Source of the DNA: Thiotrichaceae bacterium | Lineage (GTDB): Bacteria > Pseudomonadota > Gammaproteobacteria > Thiotrichales > Thiotrichaceae | Direction of reading: 5' to 3' | DNA: 64,000 nucleotides | NCBI GenBank assembly: GCA_026989335.1 | Contig: JALSJN010000046.1 | Location: forward strand, 1-64,000 | Shown: in pieces, positions 36,013-46,007 of the stretch | How the letters are laid out: each line of letters opens with the position of its first letter | How positions within the stretch are numbered: position 1 is the stretch's first letter | The notes under the pieces: model-generated | Database searches by the model: none | Told to the model about the DNA's origin: nothing | The model's input: only the letters and a program-made list of their open reading frames with translations | Translations under genes and position numbers: made by a program

Positions 36013-37857
36013 ATGTGTGGAATAGTAGGAGCAATTGCTCAGAGACCCGTAACTCAAATTTTATTAGCCGGTTTACATAAGCTTGAGTATCGTGGCTATG
36101 ACTCAGCTGGTTTGGCTTTATTGGATGATAAAGGACAGCTTTATCGCGCTCGTGCTTTAGGTAAAGTTGCTGAACTAGAAAAGAAGACAACGGAAAATCC
36201 TCACAAAGGGACTATCGGTATTTCACACACCCGTTGGGCAACCCATGGTGAGCCAGCCGAACGAAACGCACACCCACATATGAGTAATAACCGTGTTGCG
36301 GTTGTTCATAATGGTATTATTGAAAATTACGAAGAGCTTCGTAGCCAGTTAATTTCACAGGGTTATACTTTCGAGTCAGAGACTGATACTGAAGTGATCG
36401 TGCATTTGATCGAATCTTATCTTGATGCTGATGTAAGTCTTTTAGAAGCCACCAAAAAAACTATCAAAGAATTATCAGGTGCTTTTGCACTGGGTGTCAT
36501 TTCTATTCAAAACACCGATGAGTTGATTACTGCAAGGCAGGGTAGTCCTTTAGTGATTGGTCTAGGTTTGGGTGAGAATTTTATAGCATCCGATATACAA
36601 GCCTTATTACCCGTAACGAGCCGTTTTATCTATTTAGAAAATGGTGATATTGCAACAATAAAACGTGATTCAATCACTATTGAGGATGAATCAGGTGTCT
36701 TTGTTGAGCGTGAGATTAAACAATCACAAGCCAATTCAATGGACTCTGAGCTAGGCGAATATCGTCATTACATGCTTAAAGAGATCTATGAGCAACCTCA
36801 ATCTGTTCAAAGTACACTAGAGGGTCGAGTAGAAACTGACACCTTCAAAGAATGTATCATGAAAGGCGATACTGATAGAAATGTCATGGAAACCTTAAAG
36901 CAGGTTAAAGAGGTGCAAATCATCGCCTGTGGAACCAGCTACCATGCAGGTTTGATAGCTCGCTATTGGATGGAGAGCATGACTGATATTCCTTGCCATG
37001 TAGAAGTAGCAAGTGAGTACCGTTATCGTAGACAGCCACCTAGAGATGATGTTCTGTTTGTGACTTTATCTCAATCGGGTGAAACGGCTGATACCTTGGC
37101 TGCACTTGAAAAAATTAAACGCACCGGTTGTTTAGCCACATTAAGTATTTGTAATGTTGATGAAAGCTCTTTAGTGCGTGAATCTGACTTTTCATTATTA
37201 ACTATTGCTGGCCCAGAAATAGGGGTTGCTTCAACCAAAGCCTTTACAACACAATTAGTTACGTTACAGATTTTAATTGGATTATTACTCCAAGCTAAAG
37301 GTGAAAACCCTGAAACAGTAGCTAAGTTGGTTAAGAACCTTAAAAAGCTACCCATTTTATTAGAACAAGCTTTAGAGCATGATGAAGCCATTGAAAAAAT
37401 GGCAGAACAGTTTATTGACAAAAGTAATGCTTTGTTTTTAGGCCGTGGGGATCAATATCCTGTTGCGATGGAAGGCGCATTAAAGCTAAAAGAAATCTCA
37501 TACATTCATGCGGAAGCATATCCGGCAGGTGAGTTAAAACATGGTCCGCTGGCATTAGTGGATAGTGAAATGCCGATTGTCGCGGTTGCACCTAACACCA
37601 ATTTGTTAGAAAAACTAAAATCTAACCTCGAAGAAGTTCGCTCACGCGGTGGTGTTTTGTATTTATTTGCCGATAAAAACTCAAAAATAGCACCACAAGA
37701 CAATATTCATATGATCGAGATGGAAGAGGTGCCAGAATCCATCGCGGCAATTATCTATACAATTCCATTGCAGCTTTTGTCTTATCATGTTGCTGTGTTT
37801 AAGGGTACAGACGTTGATAAGCCAAGAAACTTGGCAAAATCGGTTACGGTAGAGTAA
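36013..37857 (+). CDS. glmS: Glutamine-fructose-6-phosphate aminotransferase GlmS
   Basis: The 614-residue enzyme starts MCGIVGAIAQ, with Cys2 as the glutaminase nucleophile after Met removal. The glutaminase domain has HTRWATHGEPAERNAHPH, and the two SIS isomerase domains have CGTSYHAGLIARYWMES and LSQSGETADTLAALE. The C-terminus ends KPRNLAKSVTVE as in all GlmS. It makes glucosamine-6-phosphate from fructose-6-phosphate and glutamine. The 24-base gap to glmU leaves no room for a glmS ribozyme. Confidence 0.97.
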   Translation: MCGIVGAIAQRPVTQILLAGLHKLEYRGYDSAGLALLDDKGQLYRARALGKVAELEKKTTENPHKGTIGISHTRWATHGEPAERNAHPHMSNNRVAVVHNGIIENYEELRSQLISQGYTFESETDTEVIVHLIESYLDADVSLLEATKKTIKELSGAFALGVISIQNTDELITARQGSPLVIGLGLGENFIASDIQALLPVTSRFIYLENGDIATIKRDSITIEDESGVFVEREIKQSQANSMDSELGEYRHYMLKEIYEQPQSVQSTLEGRVETDTFKECIMKGDTDRNVMETLKQVKEVQIIACGTSYHAGLIARYWMESMTDIPCHVEVASEYRYRRQPPRDDVLFVTLSQSGETADTLAALEKIKRTGCLATLSICNVDESSLVRESDFSLLTIAGPEIGVASTKAFTTQLVTLQILIGLLLQAKGENPETVAKLVKNLKKLPILLEQALEHDEAIEKMAEQFIDKSNALFLGRGDQYPVAMEGALKLKEISYIHAEAYPAGELKHGPLALVDSEMPIVAVAPNTNLLEKLKSNLEEVRSRGGVLYLFADKNSKIAPQDNIHMIEMEEVPESIAAIIYTIPLQLLSYHVAVFKGTDVDKPRNLAKSVTVE

Positions 37858-38004
37858 TTTTACAACACTCATTTTAAGTCGAAAAATTGTCAAATATCAA
37901 TAAAGTAGCTGAAAAAATAAGAGTTTTCTAATATAATCGCGCGCCATAGCTTATGAGTCATATTATCACTCTGTTCAAGCTTAATAAACGATGGCAGATC
38001 AATT

Positions 38005-39759
38005 ATGGGAAATGTTCTAAAGCTTTTTATGTCTGATTGGAAAGAGCGGTTTACGCCTTTTACGGAGTGGGTTGGTGAGTTAAAAGATGGCGCAACATTA
38101 AAAGCAGATGCTTTAGCAGGTTTAACCGTTGCACTTATTTTAGTCCCACAATCAATGGCTTATGCGCAATTAGCTGGTTTGCCTGCTTACGTTGGTTTAT
38201 ACGCCTCTTTTTTACCCGTTATTATCGCTTCTATTTTTGGCTCATCCCGTCAGTTAGCCACAGGTCCTGTGGCTATTGTTTCTTTAATGACAGCAGCTGC
38301 GTTAGAGCCTTTAGCTATTCAAAACCCTGAAGGCTTCCTTGCTTATGCTGCTATTTTGGCATTTATGGTGGGCATTTTTCAGCTGTCACTGGGCTTATTA
38401 CGCTTAGGTGTACTGGTTGATTTTCTTTCTCATCCTGTTGTGGTTGGTTTTACAAATGCAGCCGCACTCATTATTGCAAGTTCACAAGTTGGTAAAATAT
38501 TTGGGATATCGACACGTAAAGGCGAGCATCATTATGAGACGGTATGGAACCTTATTCAGGATATACCTCAAACACACCTGACTACTTTGATTATGGGGGG
38601 GCTGTCACTATTTTTGCTGATTTTTATAAAAAAGACAGCACATAAGCTTCCTAATATACTGATTACGGTGGTAATTTGTACCTTATTATCCTTTTTTCTT
38701 GGCTATGAAAATAAAGGCGGGATGGTCGTAGGATTAATTCCGAGTGGTCTACCAGGCTTTAAAATTCCTGATGTTGAGTTTAACCAAGTCGTGCACTTAT
38801 TTGTGTCAGCCTTAGTCATTGGCTTATTAGGTTTTGTTGAGGCTATCTCTGTATCAAAGGCTATTGCTTCAGAAACACGTCAGCGTTTATCTGCTAACCA
38901 AGAGCTAGTAGGACAAGGATTATCAAATATAACGGCTTCGGTTTTTCAGGCTTACCCTGTTTCAGGGTCTTTTTCTCGGTCTGCGGTTAATTTCTCTGCC
39001 GCTGGTAGAACTGGATTTTCATCCATAGTAACAGGTGTATTAGTTGCGATTACTTTGCTCTTTTTGACGCCCTTGTTGTACCATTTACCGCAAGCAACTC
39101 TAGCTGCAGTGATTGTTGTTGCGGTCATGAACCTGATTAAAATCAAACCGATTATTCACGCATGGAAAGTGTATAAACATGATGGTTTTATCGCTGTAGC
39201 TACTTTTGCAACAACGCTATTTTTTGCTCCCCATTTAGAAAAAGGTATTATGATTGGGGTATTACTGTCTTTAGGTTTATTTCTGTATCGAACGATGAGC
39301 CCTCATTTTGTTGAGGTGAGCCGTCATGATGATGGAACTTTACGCAATGCGGACTTATTCAAATTAAAAACCAGTGATTCGGTTTCCGTGTTTCGTTACG
39401 GGGGTGATTTATACTTTGCAAATGCAGGTTACTTAGAAGGAAAAGTCCTAAACAGTATTGCTGCAAAGCCAGATTTAAAAGTAATGATTTTAGATTTTGA
39501 ATCAGTTGATCTTGTGGATTCAACAGGTGAAGAAACCTTGAGTCGTATAGCAGAACGTCTGGAAGCTGCAGGCATTGAGCTTTATATTGCACGTGCTCAA
39601 AAAAGTATGCGGGATGCGTTTGTGCGTTCAGGTTTGATGGAAAAGATAGGTGAGGAACGATTCTTTCGTGAACGTACTCAGGCAGCACGCTTTGCGAAAG
39701 AGAAGTTTGGTGATGCAATTGATATTGAATCATTATTAACACCGATTCATCTTAGTTAA
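38005..39759 (+). CDS. SulP family inorganic anion transporter with STAS domain
   Basis: The 584-residue protein has a membrane domain of 12-14 segments with SulP motifs (ALILVPQSMAYAQLAGLPAY, SSRQLATGPVAIVSLM, AYPVSGSFSRSAVN) and a cytoplasmic STAS domain (about 440-560; VMILDFESVDLVDSTGEETL). SulP proteins carry sulfate, bicarbonate or other anions; the substrate cannot be assigned and no carbonic anhydrase lies beside it to favour bicarbonate. It appears monocistronic, with a TATAAT at 37932-37937 upstream. A family A repeat starts immediately after its stop. Confidence 0.88.
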   Translation: MGNVLKLFMSDWKERFTPFTEWVGELKDGATLKADALAGLTVALILVPQSMAYAQLAGLPAYVGLYASFLPVIIASIFGSSRQLATGPVAIVSLMTAAALEPLAIQNPEGFLAYAAILAFMVGIFQLSLGLLRLGVLVDFLSHPVVVGFTNAAALIIASSQVGKIFGISTRKGEHHYETVWNLIQDIPQTHLTTLIMGGLSLFLLIFIKKTAHKLPNILITVVICTLLSFFLGYENKGGMVVGLIPSGLPGFKIPDVEFNQVVHLFVSALVIGLLGFVEAISVSKAIASETRQRLSANQELVGQGLSNITASVFQAYPVSGSFSRSAVNFSAAGRTGFSSIVTGVLVAITLLFLTPLLYHLPQATLAAVIVVAVMNLIKIKPIIHAWKVYKHDGFIAVATFATTLFFAPHLEKGIMIGVLLSLGLFLYRTMSPHFVEVSRHDDGTLRNADLFKLKTSDSVSVFRYGGDLYFANAGYLEGKVLNSIAAKPDLKVMILDFESVDLVDSTGEETLSRIAERLEAAGIELYIARAQKSMRDAFVRSGLMEKIGEERFFRERTQAARFAKEKFGDAIDIESLLTPIHLS

Positions 39760-39957
39760 GGAAATCCTGATCAAGTCCAAATAGTTTCAGCGGGCTAAAA
39801 CTGCCGATATTTTCCACGAAGATCGGCGCAATATTTAGTGCTTTGCTTGCAAATGACTTAAAAGCGAATGCAGAATGACTATTACGACTCACTTCGTGAA
39901 AAATAGCGACAGTTTTTTCTACGCTAAATTCTAATCGACTTAATCAGGTTCTCCTTA
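39760..39957. repeat. Dispersed repeat family A copy, longest intact
   Basis: Left end GGAAATCCTGATCAAGTCCA and right end GACTTAATCAGGTTCTCC form imperfect terminal inverted repeats about 198 bases apart. The interior has TTTTCCACGAAG and ACGACTCACTTCGTGAAAA, an internal inverted repeat shared with the copy at 10559. No ORF is present. It starts directly after the sulP stop codon. Confidence 0.75.
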
Positions 39958-39980
39958 ACTTAAATTCTTCATCATATTTA

Positions 39981-40007
39981 AAAAGACCTCTGCATGAGGT
40001 CTTTTTT
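39981..40007 (+). terminator. Rho-independent terminator upstream of moaD
   Basis: AAAAGACCTC and GAGGTCTTTT form a 10-bp stem around TGCAT, followed by more T. It ends transcription from sulP or the repeat region 18 bases before the moaD start. Confidence 0.85.
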
Positions 40008-40025
40008 GTGTGCTACGATAATTAC

Positions 40026-40262
40026 ATGAAAATTAAAATACACTACTTTGCTAGTTTGCGTGAGAATATCGGGCGCTCTGAAGATGTCATTGAATCTCAA
40101 ACAGAGTCGCTAACCGTTAAGCAAGCTTGGCAACAGGCGACAGGTTTGCCTGAGTTACAAGACGATTTATTAATCGCAGTAAATCAAGAATATACATCTG
40201 AAGATGTTTTGTTAAGTGATGGCGACGAGCTTGCTTTTTTTCCGCCTGTTACAGGAGGGTAA
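40026..40262 (+). CDS. moaD: Molybdopterin synthase small subunit MoaD
   Basis: I use the ATG at 40026 (MKIKIHYFASLRENIGRSED) instead of an upstream GTG at 40008 that overlaps the terminator tail. The 78-residue ubiquitin-like protein ends FFPPVTGG; the C-terminal Gly-Gly is thiocarboxylated by MoeB to donate sulfur to precursor Z. It is followed by moaE after 3 bases, so the two subunits are made together. Confidence 0.92.
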   Translation: MKIKIHYFASLRENIGRSEDVIESQTESLTVKQAWQQATGLPELQDDLLIAVNQEYTSEDVLLSDGDELAFFPPVTGG

Positions 40263-40265
40263 CAG

Positions 40266-40721
40266 GTGACGAGTCGTAAAGTTATTATAAAAAAATCAAC
40301 GTTTGACCCTTGGCAGGAACAAGAAGCTTACCAGGCTCAAAGCATGCAGGGACAAACTAGCTATGGTGCTACAGCAAGCTTTATAGGTACTATGCGCCAT
40401 TTTAATGAAGGCGATGAAGTAGCGGCAATGGAGTTAGAGCATTACCCTAAGATGACGGAAAAACAGCTTAATCTTATTATCGTAACAGCAGAGAAAAAAT
40501 GGCTGATACAAAACACTTTAATTATTCATCGAGTGGGTAAAATTCTACCCGGTGAACCTATTATGTTGGTGGCAGTATGGTCAGCTCATCGAGCAGCTGC
40601 TTTTGATGCCTGTCGCTATTTGATGGAAGAGCTAAAGCACCGCGCTCCTTTTTGGAAAAAGGAGCAATTGGTCACTGGAGACAGCCGTTGGGTTGAAAAG
40701 AACACGGATGGTTACGAGTAA
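40266..40721 (+). CDS. moaE: Molybdopterin synthase catalytic subunit MoaE
   Basis: The start is a GTG (40266) with ACAGGAGGGT just before it, inside the end of moaD. The 151-residue protein has MRHFNEGDEVAAMELEHYPK, HRVGKILPGEPIMLVAVWS, HRAAAFDACRYLMEELKHRA and the catalytic-lysine segment FWKKE. With MoaD it inserts the dithiolene sulfurs to form molybdopterin. moaC is encoded nearby on the other strand; moaA and mog/moaB are not in this window. Confidence 0.94.
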   Translation: MTSRKVIIKKSTFDPWQEQEAYQAQSMQGQTSYGATASFIGTMRHFNEGDEVAAMELEHYPKMTEKQLNLIIVTAEKKWLIQNTLIIHRVGKILPGEPIMLVAVWSAHRAAAFDACRYLMEELKHRAPFWKKEQLVTGDSRWVEKNTDGYE

Positions 40722-40787
40722 CATTAGCTTATCTTTGTGTACTTACCCCTTGTGAGTAACCAGCAATTTGTTGTAACGAGAAAATTT

Positions 40788-42260
40788 TTACTGAAACCAG
40801 TACCCAACCGCCGTTAAAACAATGGTGTAAGGTAAAGCCATCATTACCATTTTTCCATAGCCTAAGCGAATAGCTGGGGCGAGGGCTGAGGTTAATAAAA
40901 ACAAGAAAGCCGCCTGTCCATTGGGCGTGGCAACACTGGGTAAATTTGTTCCGGTATTAATGGCCACAGCAAGTGTTTCATAATGCTCTCGTGAAATATT
41001 ACCTGCATCAAACGCAGCTTTTACTTCATTGATATAAACCGTTGCGACAAAAACATTATCACTAATGGCCGATAAAATACCATTTGCTAGGAAAAAGGCT
41101 TTAGGCTGTTGCTCTACAGGTAGTGCCAGCACCCATTCAACAACGGGTGTAAATAAGTGCTGATCATGAATCATCCCGACAATAACAAAAAAGATAACCA
41201 ATAAAGAGACAAAAGGGAGTGATTCTTCAAAGGCATGACCAATACGTGATTCTTCTGTAATGCCTGTAAAAGCTGTTACGATGACTAATAACATTAAACC
41301 AATTAAGCCCACTTCCATGATATGCATGGCTAAGCCTGCTATCAGCATAACGGCACAAATGGCTTGAACAACTAATGCATATTTTTCTTTTGCGGTACGT
41401 TTGGCATCCTCTTCTTCAATATATCCTTTTAAAATACCTCTGACATTAGGTTGCAGTTTAGCGCCATAGCCAAAGGAGCGAGTGAGCTCGACAACTATAA
41501 GGACTAACAGACCGGCGATTAATGCAGGAATAGTAATATGTGACATTTCCTTGGCAAACTGCATAAAATCCCAACCGAGTTTCTCACCGATGAGTAAATT
41601 TTGTGGCTCACCGACAATGGTCATAACCCCGCCAAGAGCGGTTCCAACTGCGCCATGCATGACTAATGAGCGTAAAAAAGCTCGAAATTCTTCAAGAGAG
41701 TCCCCACCCATTTCTTGACGATCGAAAGTGTCATTCTCATTGTAGTCGACCCCCATGGAGGAATGGACCTTCTCATACACACCATAAAGCGCGACGAATA
41801 CGGTTATTAATACGGCGGTAACGGTTAACGCATCTAAGAAGGCAGAAAGAAAAGCAGCAGAGATTGAAAACATTAAAGATAACGCGACTTTATTTTCAAT
41901 TTTAATTAATATTTTTCCAAATATAAAAATTAGTAAAGGCTGCATGAAGTAGATAAAACTCACCATAAAGACGAGTAATAAAATAACCCCAAGATTGTTT
42001 TGAATTTCAGTCCAAACCGTTTCTGGTGTGGTTAGCCCCAGTAAGAGGGTAGCGATTGCCAATAAACCGCCAGACTGTAAGGGGTAGCACTTTAATGCCA
42101 TTGCCAAGGTGAGTATAAACATGGCGATAAATGCCCAGCCAGCCACTGTTTTACCTAATAGCAGCATTAATGGAAAGCTAATTAGCAAGAAGCTAATAAT
42201 AATGCCCTTAAACCAAGGTGGGCTGGAGCCGAGGAAACTGTCAAACGCAATTTTGAACAT
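40788..42260 (-). CDS. nhaB: Na+/H+ antiporter NhaB
   Basis: The 490-residue inner-membrane protein has about 12 hydrophobic segments and matches NhaB along its length: FLGSSPPWFKGIIISFLLIS at the start, SAFLDALTVTAVLITV, HGAVGTALGGVMTIVGEPQN, SAISDNVFVATVYINEVKAA and INTGTNLPSVATPNGQAAFL. It is slightly shorter than E. coli NhaB (513). It exports Na+ in exchange for protons. It lies 47 bases downstream of moaC, so the two may share a transcript. Confidence 0.93.
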   Translation of the reverse strand: MFKIAFDSFLGSSPPWFKGIIISFLLISFPLMLLLGKTVAGWAFIAMFILTLAMALKCYPLQSGGLLAIATLLLGLTTPETVWTEIQNNLGVILLLVFMVSFIYFMQPLLIFIFGKILIKIENKVALSLMFSISAAFLSAFLDALTVTAVLITVFVALYGVYEKVHSSMGVDYNENDTFDRQEMGGDSLEEFRAFLRSLVMHGAVGTALGGVMTIVGEPQNLLIGEKLGWDFMQFAKEMSHITIPALIAGLLVLIVVELTRSFGYGAKLQPNVRGILKGYIEEEDAKRTAKEKYALVVQAICAVMLIAGLAMHIMEVGLIGLMLLVIVTAFTGITEESRIGHAFEESLPFVSLLVIFFVIVGMIHDQHLFTPVVEWVLALPVEQQPKAFFLANGILSAISDNVFVATVYINEVKAAFDAGNISREHYETLAVAINTGTNLPSVATPNGQAAFLFLLTSALAPAIRLGYGKMVMMALPYTIVLTAVGYWFQ

Positions 42261-42307
42261 CGGTAAATCTCAATGGTAGTTAAAACGAGAGGGGTAGTAG
42301 AACAAAA

Positions 42308-42817
42308 TTAGTTATCTTGCGCTACCCATTCTCCTGATTTTCCGCCTGTTTTTTTAAGCAAACGAACCCCATCAATTTGCATGCCTCGATCTACAGCTTT
42401 ACACATGTCATACACAGTCAGTAAAGCGATTTGTGTGGCATTGAGAGCTTCAATTTCGATACCGGTTTTACCACTGACTTCAACTCTTGATTGGCAGTAA
42501 ACTGCAGGTGGATTGTTTTCGGTGCTGAGTTGAATATCTACATGGGTAATCGTTAAGGGGTGACAGAGTGGGATAAGTTCTGCCGTTTTTTTAGTTGCCA
42601 TAATACCCGCAATTCGGGCAACAGTGAGTACGTCGCCTTTTTTATGATTGCCTTCAATAATATGTTGTAAAGTAGTGCTTTGCATGAAAATACGTCCTTC
42701 TGTCACTGCTATACGTTTGGTAATCGCTTTCGCACCTACGTCAATCATATGGGCGTCACCTTGTGCGTTAAAGTGGCTTAGTTTATTGTTGCTATCAGTC
42801 ATCGGTATGCTTCTCAT
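42308..42817 (-). CDS. moaC: Cyclic pyranopterin monophosphate synthase MoaC
   Basis: The 169-residue protein has the MoaC signatures [58 protein letters not shown] and the catalytic [20 protein letters not shown]. It converts the MoaA product 3',8-cH2GTP to cyclic pyranopterin phosphate. The first ATG gives a short extension before [13 protein letters not shown]; an internal start a few residues in is also possible. It is divergent from comF. Confidence 0.93.
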   Translation of the reverse strand: MRSIPMTDSNNKLSHFNAQGDAHMIDVGAKAITKRIAVTEGRIFMQSTTLQHIIEGNHKKGDVLTVARIAGIMATKKTAELIPLCHPLTITHVDIQLSTENNPPAVYCQSRVEVSGKTGIEIEALNATQIALLTVYDMCKAVDRGMQIDGVRLLKKTGGKSGEWVAQDN

Positions 42818-42880
42818 GTGATTTCGCCATAAGTTTACGTTGAGTGGGCAAGAACCGCACTTATTTTGAAATATTATTTT

Positions 42881-43567
42881 ATGAAGAGTCTATTTAAAAT
42901 CAAGTCAGCTTGTGTACTCTGTGGAGAGATGACGGAGCAAGAAGTTTCGTTGTGCAGTGAGTGTCGAAATGATCTTCCAGTAGTAGAGTATTCCTGTGAA
43001 AAGTGTGGCTTACCGTTATCGGTTAGTGATCAGTCTTTATGTGGTCAGTGTTTACAGTTAAAGCCTGTCGTTGATTACACACACAGCGTATTTTATTACG
43101 AGTCTCCTATTGATTACCTGATTGGGAAAATGAAATACGAAGGAGACCTGTCGTGCGCTGCTATTTTAGGTGATTTACTGTTAAAGTCTGTAAAAGACAT
43201 TAAGCAGACGCCTGATGTGTTAGTTCCTGTTCCGCTGCACAACAAACGCTTGGTGAAACGTGGTTTTAACCAATCTTTAGAAATTTCACGAGCAGTTTCA
43301 AAACAGTTAAAAATACCACTAGATACGCAGTATGTACGAAGAGTAAAGCCAACGGTGGCGCAGCAAACGTTAAATCTTAAGCAACGAAAGCAGAATATTA
43401 AAGGTTGTTTTGAGGTGCAAGCAAAACACCAACTTTATAAACATGTGGTATTGGTTGATGATGTTATCACAACAGGTTCTACGGTGAATGAGTTAGCCAC
43501 TGCCTTAAAAGAAGGTGGGGTTGAAAAAGTTGGAGTGTGGTCAATCGCCAGAGCCGTATTGAAATAA
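42881..43567 (+). CDS. comF: ComF family phosphoribosyltransferase-like protein
   Basis: I use the ATG at 42881; an upstream TTG at 42866 would add five residues. The 228-residue protein has an N-terminal zinc-binding region with CxxC pairs ([34 protein letters not shown]) and a PRTase domain ending in the PRPP loop [18 protein letters not shown]. ComF (GntX in E. coli) is needed for DNA uptake in naturally competent species. No other competence gene is nearby. Confidence 0.88.
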   Translation: MKSLFKIKSACVLCGEMTEQEVSLCSECRNDLPVVEYSCEKCGLPLSVSDQSLCGQCLQLKPVVDYTHSVFYYESPIDYLIGKMKYEGDLSCAAILGDLLLKSVKDIKQTPDVLVPVPLHNKRLVKRGFNQSLEISRAVSKQLKIPLDTQYVRRVKPTVAQQTLNLKQRKQNIKGCFEVQAKHQLYKHVVLVDDVITTGSTVNELATALKEGGVEKVGVWSIARAVLK

Positions 43568-43658
43568 TAACTATCGTTTTGTTTTTGGCTTGGTGTACTC
43601 TCGCTTATCCTTCGGTGTATGATGTAATCCACCTACCTAAACTGGAAGTTTAACGCAT

Positions 43659-44657
43659 TTGAAACAAGCTAAAAATAAAGAATCCGCTACAAAAAGCACA
43701 GTAACGCTTCATCTAGAGCCTGAAGATAATCTACGTTTAACGAACCTCTGTGGTCAATTTGATCAGCATTTACGACAAATAGAAACTCACTTTGACGTGA
43801 TTATCAGTAATCGAGCTTTTCAGTTCGAAATCACAGGTGTGCCTTTACAAGCTCAAAAAGCGATTAACCTGTTACAAGAATTGTATGTTGTTACCAAAAA
43901 TGAACAATTAGCACCTGAAGTCATCCATTTGTACTTACAAGAAGAAACGCATGCAAGCTCTGCGGATAATCCTAAAAAGGGTAAAGACGATGATAGTGCG
44001 CCTGTAAGCATCCGTACGCGTAAAGGCTTAATTCGTGGGCGTGGGCCGAATCAAAACCACTATATTCGTAGTATTCAAACACATGACCTTACCTTTGGAA
44101 TTGGCCCAGCAGGAACGGGTAAAACGTATCTTGCGGTTGCTTGTGCGGTTGAGGCGTTAGAGCGTGATGAAGTACGGCGTATAATTTTAGTACGCCCGGC
44201 GGTTGAGGCGGGGGAGAAACTGGGTTTTTTACCAGGTGATTTATCGCAAAAAGTTGACCCTTATTTACGCCCTATGTATGACGCACTATATGAAATGTTA
44301 GGCTTTGAAAAGGTAGATAAACTCATAGAAAAAAATGTTATCGAAGTTGCGCCTTTAGCTTATATGCGAGGCCGTACTTTAAACGATTCATTTATTATTA
44401 TGGATGAAGCTCAAAACACTACGGCCGAACAAATGAAAATGTTTTTAACCCGTTTAGGTTTTGGTTCTACCGTAGTAGTTACAGGGGATATTACCCAAAT
44501 TGACTTACCTAATAAAGAGCAGTCGGGCTTGAAGCATATAATAAATATTTTTCAGGGTGTTAAAGAGATTCGTTTCAGCTTTTTTGAATCGAAAGATGTG
44601 GTACGTCATTCATTGGTTCAGAAAATTGTCGACCTGTATGAAAAGCATGAACGTTGA
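43659..44657 (+). CDS. ybeZ: PhoH family ATPase (YbeZ)
   Basis: Translation probably starts at a TTG (43659) after GGAAG; the 332-residue product then has the normal length. The PhoH domain has Walker A GIGPAGTGKTYLAVACAVEA, RLIGGRGP-like RTRKGLIRGRGPNQNHYIRS before it, and Walker B SFIIMDEAQNTTAEQMKMFL. YbeZ is an ATPase/RNA helicase-like partner of the RNase YbeY. Its stop overlaps the ybeY start by 11 bases. Confidence 0.92.
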   Translation: MKQAKNKESATKSTVTLHLEPEDNLRLTNLCGQFDQHLRQIETHFDVIISNRAFQFEITGVPLQAQKAINLLQELYVVTKNEQLAPEVIHLYLQEETHASSADNPKKGKDDDSAPVSIRTRKGLIRGRGPNQNHYIRSIQTHDLTFGIGPAGTGKTYLAVACAVEALERDEVRRIILVRPAVEAGEKLGFLPGDLSQKVDPYLRPMYDALYEMLGFEKVDKLIEKNVIEVAPLAYMRGRTLNDSFIIMDEAQNTTAEQMKMFLTRLGFGSTVVVTGDITQIDLPNKEQSGLKHIINIFQGVKEIRFSFFESKDVVRHSLVQKIVDLYEKHER

Positions 44658-45132
44658 TTTAGAACTACAAAATCCTTACGCATTTACAGTAATACCAAAT
44701 AAATCTGAATGCCAGCAATGGGTCGAAGCTGTATTACTTGCTATTAATTATGAAAAGCCTTGTAGTTTGGTAATCCGTTTTGTTGATGAAGAAGAGGGCA
44801 TGGCTTTAAATCATGACTTTCGGAATAAAGACTACGCCACCAACGTGCTATCATTCCCTTATGAGGTGTCTGAGGTTGAGCTTAATATCGCTGAACTAGC
44901 CAATTCTGAAAATCATATCGGGGATTTAGTACTGTGTGAAAAGATAGTGACTGATGAAGCGAACCAACAGAAAAAGGTTTTAATTGAACATTGGGCACAT
45001 TTAATTATTCATGGTACCTTACATTTACATGGCTACGACCACTTAACGGGTGATCAAGCTGAAGCGATGGAATCCTTAGAAATAGAAATTTTAAAAAAAA
45101 TAGGCTATACGAATCCTTATAATGCTTCATAG
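44647..45132 (+). CDS. ybeY: Endoribonuclease YbeY
   Basis: The start at 44647 (MNVDLELQNPYAF) overlaps the end of ybeZ by 11 bases; another ATG lies 9 bases upstream. The 161-residue protein has the zinc site HGTLHLHGYDHLTGDQAEAM and the YATNVLSFPYE and GDLVLCEKIV segments typical of YbeY. It is a single-strand-specific metalloendoribonuclease involved in 16S rRNA 3' maturation and 70S quality control. Confidence 0.94.
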   Translation: MNVDLELQNPYAFTVIPNKSECQQWVEAVLLAINYEKPCSLVIRFVDEEEGMALNHDFRNKDYATNVLSFPYEVSEVELNIAELANSENHIGDLVLCEKIVTDEANQQKKVLIEHWAHLIIHGTLHLHGYDHLTGDQAEAMESLEIEILKKIGYTNPYNAS

Positions 45133-45156
45133 TAAAAAGGGTCAAATACACAACAC

Positions 45157-46002
45157 ATGAAACAACAGAAAATATTAGAAAAATCGCGCTCATGGTGGGA
45201 AAAGTGGCTAAGAAGCAGCATTGACACCAGTGTTTTAAACCGTGATGAACTACTCAAAGAACTCCGTCAAACTCAAAAGAATAATATTATCTCTAATGAG
45301 TCCTTAGGTATGATCGAGGGAGTCATGCAGGTAGATAACCTGCAAGTGCGCGATATTATGATTCCGCGAGCCAATATCCGCTTTATTCATCTTGACGATA
45401 GTTATCATAAAATTTTAGAAATTGTTTTAGATGCTGGGCATTCTCGTTATCCAGTTTTTGATGAGGATAGGGATGATGTTGAAGGTATCTTGTTGGTAAA
45501 AGACTTGCTTAAATGTGTTGGTAAAGAAGATCAGTTTGATCTTGATGATATTATTCGAGTACCTTCTTTTGTGCCAGAAAGCCAAAACTTAAATACATTA
45601 CTAACACAATTTCGAAATAGCCGAAATCATATGGCGATTGTCGTTGATGAGTTTTCAGGGACTTCGGGTTTAGTGACGATTGAAGATGTTTTAGAGCAAA
45701 TAGTGGGTGATATTGATGATGAGCATGATGATGTCGATGATAAGAAAAATATCTTAAAGCAAGAAGATGGTCGTTATACAGTAAAAGCAGATACCGAAAT
45801 TGAAGACTTTAATGCCTATTTTGAGGTTGAAATGTCACAAGAAAAGGTCGACACCATTGGTGGTTTAGTGATGCAAAAGGCAGGTAAAATACCCCGACAA
45901 GGTGACGAAATTAGTTTAGTGCCGTTTAACTTTAAAGTGTTACGTAGCGATGGCCGAAAAATCCAGCTACTTGAAGTTAATAAAAGAGAACAAGAAATTT
46001 AA
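45157..46002 (+). CDS. corC: CorC/YbeX family magnesium/cobalt-related CBS protein
   Basis: The 281-residue protein has the short soluble N-terminus, tandem CBS domains (QVRDIMIPRANIRFIHLDDS, GHSRYPVFDEDRDDVEGILL, SRNHMAIVVDEFSGTSGLVT) and a C-terminal CorC_HlyC domain (YFEVEMSQEKVDTIGGLVM). It lacks the DUF21 membrane domain, as does E. coli YbeX/CorC, which is tied to Mg2+/Co2+ efflux and ribosome metabolism. It sits in the conserved ybeZ-ybeY-corC-lnt cluster, 24 bases after ybeY. Confidence 0.92.
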   Translation: MKQQKILEKSRSWWEKWLRSSIDTSVLNRDELLKELRQTQKNNIISNESLGMIEGVMQVDNLQVRDIMIPRANIRFIHLDDSYHKILEIVLDAGHSRYPVFDEDRDDVEGILLVKDLLKCVGKEDQFDLDDIIRVPSFVPESQNLNTLLTQFRNSRNHMAIVVDEFSGTSGLVTIEDVLEQIVGDIDDEHDDVDDKKNILKQEDGRYTVKADTEIEDFNAYFEVEMSQEKVDTIGGLVMQKAGKIPRQGDEISLVPFNFKVLRSDGRKIQLLEVNKREQEI

Positions 46003-46007
46003 TTGAT

